Source: CAVVEQ01 sp963806635 (lineage in GTDB: Bacteria; Chloroflexota; Anaerolineae; Anaerolineales; Anaerolineaceae). From it: 64,000 nucleotides of DNA. The translations under genes and the position numbers were made by a program. The notes beneath the pieces were generated by a model. That model was not told where the DNA came from. It was given only the letters and a program-made list of their open reading frames with translations, and did no database searches. Location of the stretch: positions 124,001 to 188,000 of the forward strand of contig CAWDZA010000021.1 of assembly GCA_963806635.1 (NCBI GenBank), in the 5' to 3' direction. Position 1 is the stretch's first letter. Every line of letters starts with the position of its first letter. Shown here one piece after another: positions 33,702 through 43,435 of this stretch.

Positions 33702-34907
33702 ATGAAAAATTATCAAAAATTGTCCATATTATTAGTCGCTTCATTTCTGGTAATTGCCTGTGGGCTATTTACGAAGCCTTCCACCGATAAAACGACGCAA
33801 ACTTCAAACGAACCAACTCAATCGGAGTCTCCAAAAACCCAACCCAGTCTTGAAAGCTCTAAAACGGATAATATTGTCTTTCCTCTCGATCCTGATCCAA
33901 TTAATGTTACTGCGATCCTGGAAACCGAAAATGCCGCAGTATATAAAAAAGGGGGCTACAGTTATGACGTTGAAACCGAGTCGAACGATGGCGTTTTATA
34001 CAATTTACAGCTATTGAAAGATACGATTTTCATGCAGGATGAAAATGGGGAATTGGCGATTGATTCGGATTCTAAGATCACCCTGACCCCCGTCTCGGCC
34101 ATCGAAGGTCTGCCTTTCAGCCAGGGATACGAGGCGGCGGTTCACATTGGACCAGATGGGGCGATCCTACTGCGCTCTGCGGATCTCACAATGGAGATTC
34201 CAAATGAGTATGATACCTCTACTTTGATTGGTTTTGCCGCGGATGGTACCGGTGACAATCTCCATCTTTATCCTGCTTCATTTACATCATCTGACGGAAA
34301 AACTTACGCCACATTCAATATTATCCATTTCAGCCTGTATGGCGTAGCCCAGGTTGTGAAGAGTGAGGTTGTGGCTCAGCAGGCCCACCCCCCGGTCGAA
34401 CCTGCCAGCCAATTGGAACAGGAACTTGCACCACTTTGGACCCGTTCCCAGCGAGTATTGGAAAGTTATTATGAACAAAACCTCAAACAAAGCACCAAGG
34501 ACCTCACTAAAGTTACATGTGAGGATTTATCCAAGGTTGTAACAGATCACAACGCTTGGGCATTAAATGTTCAAACAGCCGGCGAGACAGCTGTTTTCGC
34601 TGATACGATTGATCTCGACCGGGCTCTACTGTACAAACGGCTTAAAGAATGCATTTATGTCACTTGTGAAACATGCGTAAACCCCACAACAAACAGCAAA
34701 CCCGACAAGGTTGAGGTGCAAAAAATGTTGGATAGGATTCTTCTTGCTCAGGAATTGGGTGTTAAACTCAAGTTGGGAGATGAGACGCTTAACAACTGGG
34801 CATTGATTTCCTCTAAGTGCGCAAAGTCTGTTGGTATACCTTTTAGAGGTGCCGGAATCGCTGCTGATGCAAGCGGAGGATCGCAAACAGCTACCTGCCA
34901 GGAATAG
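33702..34907 (+). CDS. Low-GC lipoprotein of unknown function
   Basis: About 401 residues from the ATG at 33702, which follows GGAGGAG. The lipobox is VIACG. An N-terminal Thr/Ser/Pro-rich linker (TTQTSNEPTQSESPKTQP) precedes a beta-rich middle (GGYSYDVETESNDGVLYNLQ, GPDGAILLRSADLTMEIP, TYATFNIIHFSLYGVAQVV) and a C-terminal helical part with six or seven Cys (KVTCEDLSKVVTDHNAWAL, ECIYVTCETCVNPTTNS, SSKCAKSVG). I recognise no family; the Cys-rich end may be disulphide-bonded in the envelope. Codon use is AT-rich unlike the operon before it, suggesting later acquisition. TATAAT lies at about 33655. Confidence 0.75.
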   Translation: MKNYQKLSILLVASFLVIACGLFTKPSTDKTTQTSNEPTQSESPKTQPSLESSKTDNIVFPLDPDPINVTAILETENAAVYKKGGYSYDVETESNDGVLYNLQLLKDTIFMQDENGELAIDSDSKITLTPVSAIEGLPFSQGYEAAVHIGPDGAILLRSADLTMEIPNEYDTSTLIGFAADGTGDNLHLYPASFTSSDGKTYATFNIIHFSLYGVAQVVKSEVVAQQAHPPVEPASQLEQELAPLWTRSQRVLESYYEQNLKQSTKDLTKVTCEDLSKVVTDHNAWALNVQTAGETAVFADTIDLDRALLYKRLKECIYVTCETCVNPTTNSKPDKVEVQKMLDRILLAQELGVKLKLGDETLNNWALISSKCAKSVGIPFRGAGIAADASGGSQTATCQE

Positions 34908-34968
34908 TACTCGGGAGGGTTATATGTAAGTACCAATTAATACATTGAAAACGTTTTAGATTACCAAA

Positions 34969-35000
34969 GGGGCAGCTAAATTCAATTAGCTGCCCCTTTT
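34969..35000 (+). terminator. Rho-independent terminator
   Basis: Perfect 11-bp stem GGGGCAGCTAA/TTAGCTGCCCC (34969-34979 with 34986-34996) then TTTT. It ends the lipoprotein transcript. Confidence 0.9.
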
Positions 35001-35084
35001 CAAATAGCTCTCTATCCTTATATCCTTTAATACCGATCGCAATTGGGAGTGGTTGTATGGTGGCTGCAGCTTGGGTGGCTGATG

Positions 35085-35886
35085 TCAACCCGCTATTTTT
35101 CTTAAAACTTTCTTATCCCTCTTGATCAGCACCTTCAACCCCTCCACCGCCGCGCGGATGACCCGGTTCTCGTCCCCGGTCTCCATTTTCTTGCCCGCGT
35201 CTTTCAGATCCAGCTCGGCCAGGTCGTTGGAATTGATGATCGAGGTCACCGCCCCGGCACGCTTGCGGTAGATGCCCGCCAGGATGAAGAGTGCCGCGGC
35301 TTCCATTTCGCTGCAGATCGCCCCACCGCGTCACGTAGGCATCCCACTTTTCCCCCAGCAGCTCCGCCATGGGCATGCGCGTGCGCTCCACTTCCCCATA
35401 GAATGAATCCTTGCTGTGCGAGATGCCGGAATGGAACGGTACACCCAGTGTTTTACAGCCTTCGATCAGCGCATTGACCACTTCCAGGCTGGCCACCGCG
35501 GGGAATTCAATGGGCAGGTAGGCGCGCGTGGTGCCTTCATCCCGGATGGCGCCTGTGATCACCGCCAGGTCACCGGTGTGGATATTCGGCTGCATCGACC
35601 CGGAGGTACCCACCCGGATCATTGTATCCGCGCCGGCTTCGATGGCTTCCTCCACCGCGATGGCGGTGGATGGGCAGCCGATTCCGGTGGAAATCACCGA
35701 GACCTTTTCCCCCAGCAGGCTGCCGGTGTAGGTGGTGTACTCTCGGTGCTGTGCGACCGGTTTCGAGTCATCCAGGAAGGAGGCGATCTTCGCCACCCGC
35801 CCGGGATCGCCCGGCATGAGCACATATCGCCCGATATCGCCCTCCTTGATCAAGAGGTGGAACATCAAACCCTGGTCGTTTCGCAT
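35085..35886 (-). CDS. Uridine phosphorylase-like nucleoside phosphorylase, frameshifted
   Basis: The ATG at 35886 has GGAGG 6 bases upstream. The first frame gives the PNP/UDP family signature: IGRYVLMPGDPGRVAKIA, HREYTTYTGSLLGEKVS, STGIGCPSTAIAVEEAIEAG, RVGTSGSMQPNIHTGDLAVI, and DSFYGEVE. Near 35315-35335 the frame is lost and the other frame carries the active-site stretch AICSEMEAAALFILAGIYRK and ends at 35085. Restoring two G in the G-runs there (CGGTGGGGCG to CGGGTGGGGGCG) gives a continuous protein. The enzyme splits uridine (and related nucleosides) with phosphate in pyrimidine salvage. Sequence error is likely. Confidence 0.85.
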
Positions 35887-35960
35887 GGCAGCCTCCACAA
35901 GAATTTGCCCTTAAATTATAGTAGGTTTTACACTTTCCCAATGCCCCGCGCCAATCACGC

Positions 35961-35966
35961 TATAAT
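35961..35966 (+). promoter_or_regulatory. -10 box of leaderless nadK
   Basis: TATAAT with 6 bases before the ATG at 35973. No ribosome site fits between them. Confidence 0.75.
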
Positions 35967-35972
35967 AGGCGC

Positions 35973-36839
35973 ATGGCAACCGCCGCACCCCAGTTTCAGC
36001 GCTTTTCCATCCTCATGCACCCCTCCATCGCCCGCGCCTGTGAGCAGGCGGAGACTCTCAAAAAGTTCCTGCTTGAGCACGGCGCCGCGGAGGTGACCTG
36101 CTCTGATATCCACGATGAAGCCATCCGGGAACGGATCGCTCACGGCGATTTCGACCTGCTCATCCCGATGGGCGGGGATGGCACCGCGCTGCGCGCCGCC
36201 CGCCTGGGTGCCCCGGCCAGCATCCCGATCCTGGGCATCAACCTGGGTCGCTCCGGATTCCTGATGGAAATGGGTCCGCGTAACTGGAAGGAATTTATCC
36301 CGCGCCTCTTCACCGCAGAATACCGCCTGGAAAGCCGCATGCTGCTGAGTGCCGAACACTTCCGCGGCAATGAAAAGCTTGGAGCCTGGGACGTGGTCAA
36401 CGAGGTGGTTGTCTGCCGCGGGCAATACGTCCGCCCCATCAACCTGGCTGCCAGCGTGGATGGCTTCCCCCTGGCCAACTACCTTGCCGACGGGCTCATC
36501 GTGGCAACCCCCACCGGTTCCACCGCCTACTCGCTGGCTGTGGGTGGACCCATCCTGCCGCCGGACTTGCGCAGCATCCTGATAACTCCGGTTGCGCCGC
36601 ACCTCTCGCTCGACCGCGCCATCGTGCTTTCGGAGAGCGCCCAGGTGGAAGTGCGCGTGCAGAGTCGCCACGAGGCCGTCCTCAGCGTGGATGGACAGGC
36701 CGGTATCCTCATGGAGAACGACGACTTCATCCGCGTCAAGACAAACTCCCTCTCTGTGGAATTCGTGCGCTTCCAGGACCGGGGCGCCTTCTTCCGCTCG
36801 CTCACCTGCTCAATGGAGCGAAATTCCTGCATTGGATAA
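35973..36839 (+). CDS. nadK: NAD kinase
   Basis: A 288-residue NAD kinase. The GGDGT motif appears as LLIPMGGDGTALRAARLG, with NLGRSGFLME, VVNEVVVCRG, and the conserved ADGLIVATPTGSTAYSLAVG and GPILPPDL. The enzyme makes NADP from NAD using ATP or polyphosphate. It heads a plus-strand cluster with the zinc-finger membrane protein (4-base gap), recN (3-base gap) and uvrD (4-base overlap), so NADP synthesis shares its transcript with DNA repair. Start at ATG 35973, leaderless. Confidence 0.95.
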   Translation: MATAAPQFQRFSILMHPSIARACEQAETLKKFLLEHGAAEVTCSDIHDEAIRERIAHGDFDLLIPMGGDGTALRAARLGAPASIPILGINLGRSGFLMEMGPRNWKEFIPRLFTAEYRLESRMLLSAEHFRGNEKLGAWDVVNEVVVCRGQYVRPINLAASVDGFPLANYLADGLIVATPTGSTAYSLAVGGPILPPDLRSILITPVAPHLSLDRAIVLSESAQVEVRVQSRHEAVLSVDGQAGILMENDDFIRVKTNSLSVEFVRFQDRGAFFRSLTCSMERNSCIG

Positions 36840-36843
36840 AAAC

Positions 36844-37389
36844 ATGACCGAACAAACCCCAACCACCTATTGTGCCAACCACCCCACCCGCGAGACCGTG
36901 CTGCGCTGCAACCGCTGCGATAAGTTGATCTGCACCGAGTGCGCTGTGCTCACCCCCACCGGGTACCGCTGCCGGGAATGCGTCCGCGAGCAGCAGAAGG
37001 TTTTCGACTCGGCCGTCTGGTACGATTACCTGCTCGGTTTCGGGATCGCCTTCTTCCTTTCCCTGGTCGCCAGTCTGATCTTCGCGGGCATCGGGATGTT
37101 CACCGGCTTTTTTGGTTTCATCCTCGCCGTCTTCGGCGGTCCGTTTGCCGGGGTGGCCATCGGCGAATCGGTGCGCTTCATCATCAAACGCCGCCGTGCC
37201 CGTTCGCTCTTCATGACCATCTTCGTTGCCATCATCCTTGGCGCGTTACCTGCGGTTATCTATTTCCTCTATTACTTCCTTACTTTCCACGTATATCTCT
37301 ACCCGTTGATCGTGCAGGGCATCTATCTTTTTACCGCCGCGCCCACCGCTTATTACCGCGTTTCCGGTTTCAAGCTCGGTAAAAAATAA
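36844..37389 (+). CDS. B-box-like zinc-binding membrane protein
   Basis: A 181-residue protein. The N-terminus is a B-box-type zinc finger (YCANHPTRETVLRCNRCDKL, CTECAVLTPTGYRCRECVRE). Two hydrophobic regions then give about four TM helices (FGIAFFLSLVASLIFAG, MFTGFFGFILAVFGGP, MTIFVAIILGALPAVIYF). It ends near the cytoplasmic side with a basic tail. Such 'zinc finger plus membrane' proteins are common in Chloroflexota and Actinobacteria with no assigned role. It is 4 bases from nadK and 3 bases from recN. Confidence 0.8.
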   Translation: MTEQTPTTYCANHPTRETVLRCNRCDKLICTECAVLTPTGYRCRECVREQQKVFDSAVWYDYLLGFGIAFFLSLVASLIFAGIGMFTGFFGFILAVFGGPFAGVAIGESVRFIIKRRRARSLFMTIFVAIILGALPAVIYFLYYFLTFHVYLYPLIVQGIYLFTAAPTAYYRVSGFKLGKK

Positions 37390-37392
37390 GCC

Positions 37393-39144
37393 ATGCTGCA
37401 AAGCCTGCGGATCGAGAACTTCGCCATCATCCAGGAGCTCGAGCTGGGGTTCAACCCCGGCTTGAACATCTTCACCGGCGAGACCGGCGCGGGCAAATCG
37501 ATCATCCTGGATGCCATCGAGGCGGTCATCGGCGGCAAGGCGGATGCCACCAGCATCCGCAGTGGTGCCACCCGCGCCAGCGTGGAAGCCTCCTTCGAGC
37601 TCTCCCCCGCCCTTTCCGCATCCGTGCTCGAGATCCTCAAGCGCGAGGAGCTGGAGGATGATTCCGGCACGCTCACCCTCAGCCGCGAGATCCGCCTGGA
37701 GGGGCGCTCCACCGGGCGGGTGAACGGGCGGGCGGTAAGCCTGCCGCTGATGCGCGAGCTGGGCGCGCTGCTCATCGATATCCACGGGCAATCCGAGCAC
37801 CTTTCCCTTCTGACCGTCCGCAGCCACCTGGGACTGCTGGATCGCTTCGCCGATCATCCCGTCCTGCTGGATGCCTACCGCAAGGTCTACTCGCGCCTGC
37901 ACGAGATCCGCAGGGAATTGAATTCCCTGCGCCGCTCCGAGCAGGACGCCCTGCGCCGCGCCGACCTGCTGGCCTTCCAGGTGAACGAGATCGCCGCCGC
38001 GAAGCTCACCCCCGGCGAGGAGGAGGAGCTTTCCGCCGAGCGCAGCCGGCTGGCCAACGCCGAATCGCTGGCCGAGCTTGCCCGGCAGGCAGTGGAGCTG
38101 CTGGATGAATCCACGCCCGAATCACAATCCATCAGCGATCTTTCCGGGCAGGCCGCCCAGGCGCTGAGTTCGCTTGCCCGCATGGATCCCGCGCAAGGTG
38201 CCATGGCCGAACAGGCGCAGCTCCTCACCGATACCGCCTCCGAGCTGGGGCGAAGCTTGCGCGCCTACCTGGAAACCATCGAGCCCAACCCGCGCCGCCT
38301 GGAGCAGGTGGAGGAGCGCCTGGAGCTGCTGCACACCCTCAAGCGTAAATATGGCGCGGATATCCCTGCCGTGCTGGTCTTCGAGCAGGAAGCCCGCAGC
38401 CAGCTCGATCTGATCGAGCACGCCGGGGAGCGCATCGCTGAGCTGGAATCCCAGGAGAACCTGCTGCTGATGGACCTTGCAGTCGCCGCGCGTGCCCTTT
38501 CCACCAGCCGCCACGCCGCTGCCAGCCACCTGGGCGAGGCGGTGGAGCAGGAGATGCACCAGCTTTCCATGCCCGGCGCGCGCTTTTCGGTGCAGATGCA
38601 GACCCGCGAGGATCCAGATGGGGTTCCCTTATCCGATACCCTGCGCGTAGCCTACGACGAGACCGGCACCGACCAGGTGGAGTTCCTCATCGCGCCCAAC
38701 CCCGGCGAGGGGCTGAAGCCGCTGGTCAAGATCGCCTCCGGCGGCGAGACCTCGCGCCTGATGCTGGCCTTGAAGGAAGTCCTCGCCCGCGCCGATACCA
38801 TCCCCACCCTGATCTTCGACGAGATCGACCAGGGCATTGGCGGGCGGGTGGGCTTCACCGTGGGCGAAAAGCTCTGGCGGCTGGGGCGCAGCCACCAGGT
38901 GTTCTGCGTCACCCACCTGCCGCAGCTGGCGGCCTTCGGGGATAAGCACTTCCGCGTCTCCAAGGAGCAGGAGGACGGGCGCACCCTCACCCGCGTGCAG
39001 GTGCTGGCAGGCGAAAAGCGCGTGGATGAGCTGGCGCTGATGCTGGGCGGGGTCACGGATGCCAACCGCCAGGCGGCGGTGGAAACCCTGACCATGGCCC
39101 ACGCCCGCGCGGCGGAAACCTCCCCCGGCGGGACCCAGCGTTGA
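37393..39144 (+). CDS. recN: DNA repair protein RecN
   Basis: A 583-residue SMC-like ATPase. Walker A is FTGETGAGKSIILDAI, with the RecN-type LQSLRIENFAIIQELELGF start. Helical coiled-coil arms fill the middle (EEELSAERSRLANAESLAEL, AYLETIEPNPRRLEQVEE). The C-terminal head has KIASGGETSRLMLALKE (signature) and PTLIFDEIDQGIGGRVG (Walker B), then FCVTHLPQLAAFGDKHF. RecN acts at double-strand breaks, tethering DNA ends. It lies in the nadK operon and its TGA overlaps the TTG of the helicase gene by 4 bases. Confidence 0.96.
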   Translation: MLQSLRIENFAIIQELELGFNPGLNIFTGETGAGKSIILDAIEAVIGGKADATSIRSGATRASVEASFELSPALSASVLEILKREELEDDSGTLTLSREIRLEGRSTGRVNGRAVSLPLMRELGALLIDIHGQSEHLSLLTVRSHLGLLDRFADHPVLLDAYRKVYSRLHEIRRELNSLRRSEQDALRRADLLAFQVNEIAAAKLTPGEEEELSAERSRLANAESLAELARQAVELLDESTPESQSISDLSGQAAQALSSLARMDPAQGAMAEQAQLLTDTASELGRSLRAYLETIEPNPRRLEQVEERLELLHTLKRKYGADIPAVLVFEQEARSQLDLIEHAGERIAELESQENLLLMDLAVAARALSTSRHAAASHLGEAVEQEMHQLSMPGARFSVQMQTREDPDGVPLSDTLRVAYDETGTDQVEFLIAPNPGEGLKPLVKIASGGETSRLMLALKEVLARADTIPTLIFDEIDQGIGGRVGFTVGEKLWRLGRSHQVFCVTHLPQLAAFGDKHFRVSKEQEDGRTLTRVQVLAGEKRVDELALMLGGVTDANRQAAVETLTMAHARAAETSPGGTQR

Positions 39145-41394
39145 TCGACCTCCTCTCCGACCTCAACCCCCAGCAGCGTGAGGCAGTCACCGCGCCAGAT
39201 GGGCAGGTGCTCGTCCTGGCCGGACCCGGCTCGGGCAAGACGCGCGTGCTCACCCACCGCATCGCCTGGCTGATCCGCGAGCGCGGCATTCCCCCCTTCC
39301 ATATGCTTGCAGTCACCTTCACCAACCGCGCCGCGCGGGTGATGCAGGAGCGCGTGCAAACATTGGTGGAGGGCAGCCTGGAGGGCATCTGGCTGGGCAC
39401 CTTCCACTCGCAGTGCGCCAAGCTGCTGCGGCGCGAGGAGAACCTGCTGCCCTTCAAGCGCAACTTCGTCATCTTTGATGAAGACGACCAGCAATCCCTG
39501 GTCAAGAAGGCCATCCGCGAGCTGAACCTGGATGAAAAGCTCTACCGCCCGGCGGGGGTGCTGGCGGCCATCTCGAACGCCAAGAACCAGCTCATGGGTC
39601 CCGAGGATTTCCCCGCCCGCAATTACCGCGAGGAAGCCGGCAAGAAGGTCTACACGCTCTACCAGGAGAAGCTGGAGCAGAACAACGCCCTGGATTTTGA
39701 CGACCTGCTGTTCTGGGCGGTGCGCCTGCTGGCCGACCACGCCGATATCCGCAATGCCTACGCCCACAAGTTCGAGCATGTGCTGGTGGACGAGTTCCAG
39801 GATACCAACACCGCCCAGTATGAGCTGCTGCGCCTGCTCTGCGAGCTATCACAGCAATATCTTCGTGGTCGGCGATGAGGACCAGTCCATCTACCGCTGG
39901 CGCGGCGCGGATTATAAGAACGTGCTGCGCTTCGAGAAGGATTACCCCGAATCGCCGCAAGATCCTGCTGGAGCAGAACTACCGCTCCACGCGCACGGTG
40001 GTGGAGACCGCCCGGGCGGTGATCGACCGCAACACGGCGCGCACGCACAAGAACCTCTTCTCCGAGCGCCCCGAGGGGCTGAAGATCACCCTGTATGAAG
40101 CCATCGACGATCACGCCGAGGCCGCCTACGTGGTGGATACCATCGCCGCAGCTCATTTCCTCCAAACAGGCGAGCGCGGGCGACCTGGCGGTGATGTACC
40201 GCACCAACGCGCAATCCCGCCTGCTGGAGGAAGCCTTCATCCGCTCCGGGATGCCCTACCGCCTGGTGGGGGCGCAGCGGTTCTATGGAAGACGCGAGAT
40301 CAAGGACGTGATCTCCTACCTGCGCCTGGCTTCCAACCCGGCCGATGAGATCAGCCTGGCGCGCGCCATCGACGTGCCCCCGCGCGGGATCGGGGATAAG
40401 ACCCTGACCACGCTGGCGCTGGCCGCCCAGCGGGCCGGGATGCCGCCGGGGAGGTGCTGCTCGATCTCGGCCGCAACGCGGACGGCTCCCGCTTCTGGGA
40501 GGAGTTCAAGGGCCGCGGGGCGGCGCTGCTGGCGGATTTCGGCGCGATGCTGGCGAACTGGCAGAAGCTGGCCGCGGAAGTGCCGCTGCCCGCGCTCTTC
40601 GATGCCATCGTCGCGGATACCGGCTACCAGGCCTACCTGGTGGATGGCAGCGAGGAGGGCGACTACCGCTGGGAGAACGTGATGGAGCTCCGCCGGCTGG
40701 CCTTCGAGTTCCAGGAGCTGGGGCTGATCCCCTTCCTGGAAAACCTGGCGCTGGTGGGCGACCAGGACACGGTCCCCGAGCAGGCCGAGGCGCCCACCCT
40801 GCTGACCCTGCACGCCGCCAAGGGGCTGGAGTTCAACACCGTCTTCATCACCGGGCTGGATGAGGGCTTCCTGCCGCACAGCCGCAGCCGGGATGATCCC
40901 GAGGAGATGGCCGAGGAACGGCGCCTGTTTTACGTGGGCCTCACCCGCGCCAAGGACCGGCTTTACCTGGTGCGCGCCGAGCAGCGCAGCGGGTATGGCG
41001 CGCCGGATTGGAGCAGCCCCTCGCGCTTTCTGGATGATATCCCCGCCAGTTTGGTCACCCGCAAGGGCATCTCGGAGAAAAGCGGCAAGGCCGGCGCGCA
41101 GGACGGAGTATTTCACCACCTGGACGCTGGACCGAGACCGGCAGCGCGCAGCCGGTGAAGGAAGTGGAGATGAAATACAAAGCCGGGATGCGGGTGAAGA
41201 ACGAGAACTGGGGGGAGGGGCTGGTGGTGGATGCGCGCATCCAGGACGGCGAGGAGCGCATCGATGTGTTCTTCGATTCGGTGGGGTTCAAGCGCCTGAT
41301 CGCCTCGATGGCGAAGCTGGAGATCGTGGGGGAATTCGAAATAATATATTTAATGAAGATCATTTATACTAATCAGAGTTATCAAATTATCTGA
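39141..41394 (+). pseudogene. uvrD: UvrD/PcrA-type superfamily I helicase, broken by about five frameshifts
   Basis: All SF1A motifs are present but spread over several frames. From the TTG at 39141: LNPQQREAVTAPDGQVLVLA, Walker A GPGSGKTRVLTHR, GTFHSQCAKLL and VLVDEFQDTNTAQYELLRL. Then SNIFVVGDEDQSIYRWRGA (frame shifts near 39845-39852), KILLEQNYRSTRTVVETAR (near 39955), GDLAVMYRTNAQSRLLEEAF (near 40145-40155), and from about 40445 HAAKGLEFNTVFITGLDEGF and RRLFYVGLTRAKDRLYLV. The C-terminal Tudor-like piece (GMRVKNENWGEGLVVDARI) needs another shift near 41110-41140. One shift (near 40443) is a lost G in a G-run. Either a decayed gene or a poor consensus; no catalytic motif is lost. The last ~18 residues come from the AT-rich island. 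Confidence 0.85.
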
Positions 41395-41414
41395 AGTAGA
41401 ATCAAATTTAGAGT

Positions 41415-41935
41415 TAGTAATATTGTCCAATAAATCACAATGCTATTTTCTGTCGATTCCAATTATGATTAGAATCAATAACATGAACTTTAATTTTATA
41501 ATCTCGTAAAAATATATAAGTTTCTGGATATCTGTTTTCTAAATTATCGGCAATTGCTTATTTAAGATTCTCCACATAATTCTTTCTCACGTGCTTAGGG
41601 CTAAGTAAATTGGTAAACGACTTGTGACATCTAATTAGATAATAATTAACACCATTGGGAATTGGTTCTTTTAAAAGATACCCTTGAAGAAATTTCTGTA
41701 TTCTTGTCCAGGGGAGAACTGAACAAGTGCTTCGCGAAAACCGTAATTTGTTCAAATCAGTTCGACACATTAATAGGTTGGGCATCTTTGTCATAGTTCC
41801 AAGATTGACAAAATGCAGTAACAAATAATTTAAGCAGATTATCATTTCACTTATTCTGAAGAGAGCAGAAATTTCTGGTAGTTGAATGATTATTTTCTCG
41901 ATAATTTGACTGAATACATGTAAAGCAGGGAAAAT
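41415..41935 (-). pseudogene. Interrupted coding remnant, unrecognised
   Basis: On the minus strand the frame is open for 125 codons from 41935 to a TAA at 41558, reading IFPALHVFSQIIEKIIIQLP at the start and LSPKHVRKNYVENLK at the end. Beyond the TAA it continues 40 codons without stop (NLENRYPETYIFLRDYKIKV, then HVIDSNHNWNRQKIAL) to a TGA at about 41435. The composition is protein-like and unlike chance sequence at this GC content. I do not recognise the family. An ATG at 41845 could start a 95-residue fragment, but no ribosome site precedes it. Confidence 0.5.
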
Positions 41936-42156
41936 TCATTGTTAAATTTCGAATGGAAATGAAAATGATTTAAATAACTACCAAGATATCAATATTGAAT
42001 GTTGGAAAACACAAACATAATTTTGATTTTCCAGCATTATTTATAGATCTAGGAATTCGAAATGCTTTCTATAAAAATCTCGTCGAAGCCAATAGTGTTT
42101 GAAGTATCTTTTCCCAGATTTATGGCAGGATTTTTTATTTGCTTCTACAAAGCAGT

Positions 42157-42694
42157 ATGATTTACACTTCAACTAAAATAACTCTACATTACGTTTCTAT
42201 TTTGAAATCGCGTATTGAACAGATCAAAAATTATCGAGGGATATTCGTAAATGGATAGTATAATCTTTGAAATAAAAGATCTTTATTCGTATGATCAATT
42301 GACGTACGAGCTGAAAGAAATATACATGGCTCATATTCCCATGAATGCGTTGAATGTCTTACTTTTCCATCAGAATAGTACTGAAGGTGATCCTACGCAA
42401 TTCCTCGTACTCGCCAACTAGACCTATTAGCCACGTATCGAAGACCCAGCAATCCATTAGCTAAGCGTTTCTCAAATTCCTTCTTGGTTTACCTGCATTC
42501 TTTCATTAAATCAATATTAAGATACTTCAGGAAGGATCTGATTTCCCTATTGAAGGGATATAATCCTCGAGTAGGGGATTACGTTTCACCATGTGGAAAA
42601 GATGGTTAATGGCTTACATTTTATGTGTAACTCCAAGACAGTTCATAGGAAATGGACATTGAATTTTTCAGAAAGGCGTTTTGAAGCTCGTAAT
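42157..42694 (+). pseudogene. Interrupted coding remnant, unrecognised
   Basis: On the plus strand, open segments follow one another in changing frames: ATG 42157 (IYTSTKITLHYVSILKSRI, stop 42256), ATG 42251 (56 residues, DSIIFEIKDLYSYDQLTYEL, stop 42419), 42391-42606 (72 codons, SNPLAKRFSNSFLVYLHSF, KGYNPRVGDYVSPCGKDG) and 42608-42694 (NGLHFMCNSKTVHRKWTLNF). Joined by indels they would give a single ~180-residue protein. Further weaker frames run to 43435 (for example from ATG 43142). No family recognised. Confidence 0.45.
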
Positions 42695-43435
42695 TGAATG
42701 AAAGAATTTTAATAATCATCACCAACAATCCCTGATGGAGTCATATATTTATGGCTTTTAATGCGCATGTAACCATCGAATTACCAAATTGGATAACTTC
42801 CGGTTTTTTGATTTGCCGAAATTGATAGAAGTAAGGGGATAATAACTTTGCGGAGCGCGTCTTAATTCGCTAGATTGGCTGAATTCTCATAAATCCTAAT
42901 CGGTGAGTGATTTTTTTTGTGGATTGTTAAGAATGTCGGTACCCGTAATAGATCTTTGAGATATGACTCACGAACTATGATCTTGTAATCCAGCAGCATA
43001 CACTTTGTTGATGTAACCAATAAACATTTGACCATTGTATTGCCGAAAAACCCCGAATTGATGTAGTTGATCTAGAGTCTATTTATTGAATTTAAAGATG
43101 ATCGAAGTGGCAATTGGCTCACTTTAATTGAATTGATTTATATGAGTTTTTATTTTGTGAATAATCACCCGCCGATCTTCAGATATCTAACCGTTGAATA
43201 ATCTTCAGGGAAATTACTTTTTGGATTGAATCGTTTTCACCGTCGAAAATAATCATTCCATAATTCGAATGCGTGTTTGATGAATCGTTACATTCATTTC
43301 TACCGTTTGTTGCTGAGTTTATTCTTCGTAATTCTGTAAACTGGTTATTCACTTATACATAGCTTTAATATATCCTACGGTAATTCGGTATCTATTTCAA
43401 AAATCAAGTTCGTTACAACCCTAAAGGTTAATGAT

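Larger units (their letters stand above)
41395..43435. other. AT-rich island with no intact gene
   Basis: About 2 kb between convergent uvrD and the ICMT-like gene, with a far lower GC content than all neighbours (17 G+C in the 60 bases I counted at 41401-41460). No terminator, tRNA, inverted-repeat ends or direct target repeats were found. It contains interrupted, protein-like frames on both strands, listed separately. Its left border is sharp, at about 41337 inside the last codons of the helicase frame; its right border falls at the stop of the ICMT-like gene. Confidence 0.75.

Noticed and set aside
41337..43435. Insertion sequence in the AT-rich island
   Set aside because: No terminal inverted repeats, target duplications or transposase motifs (DDE) could be found by eye.
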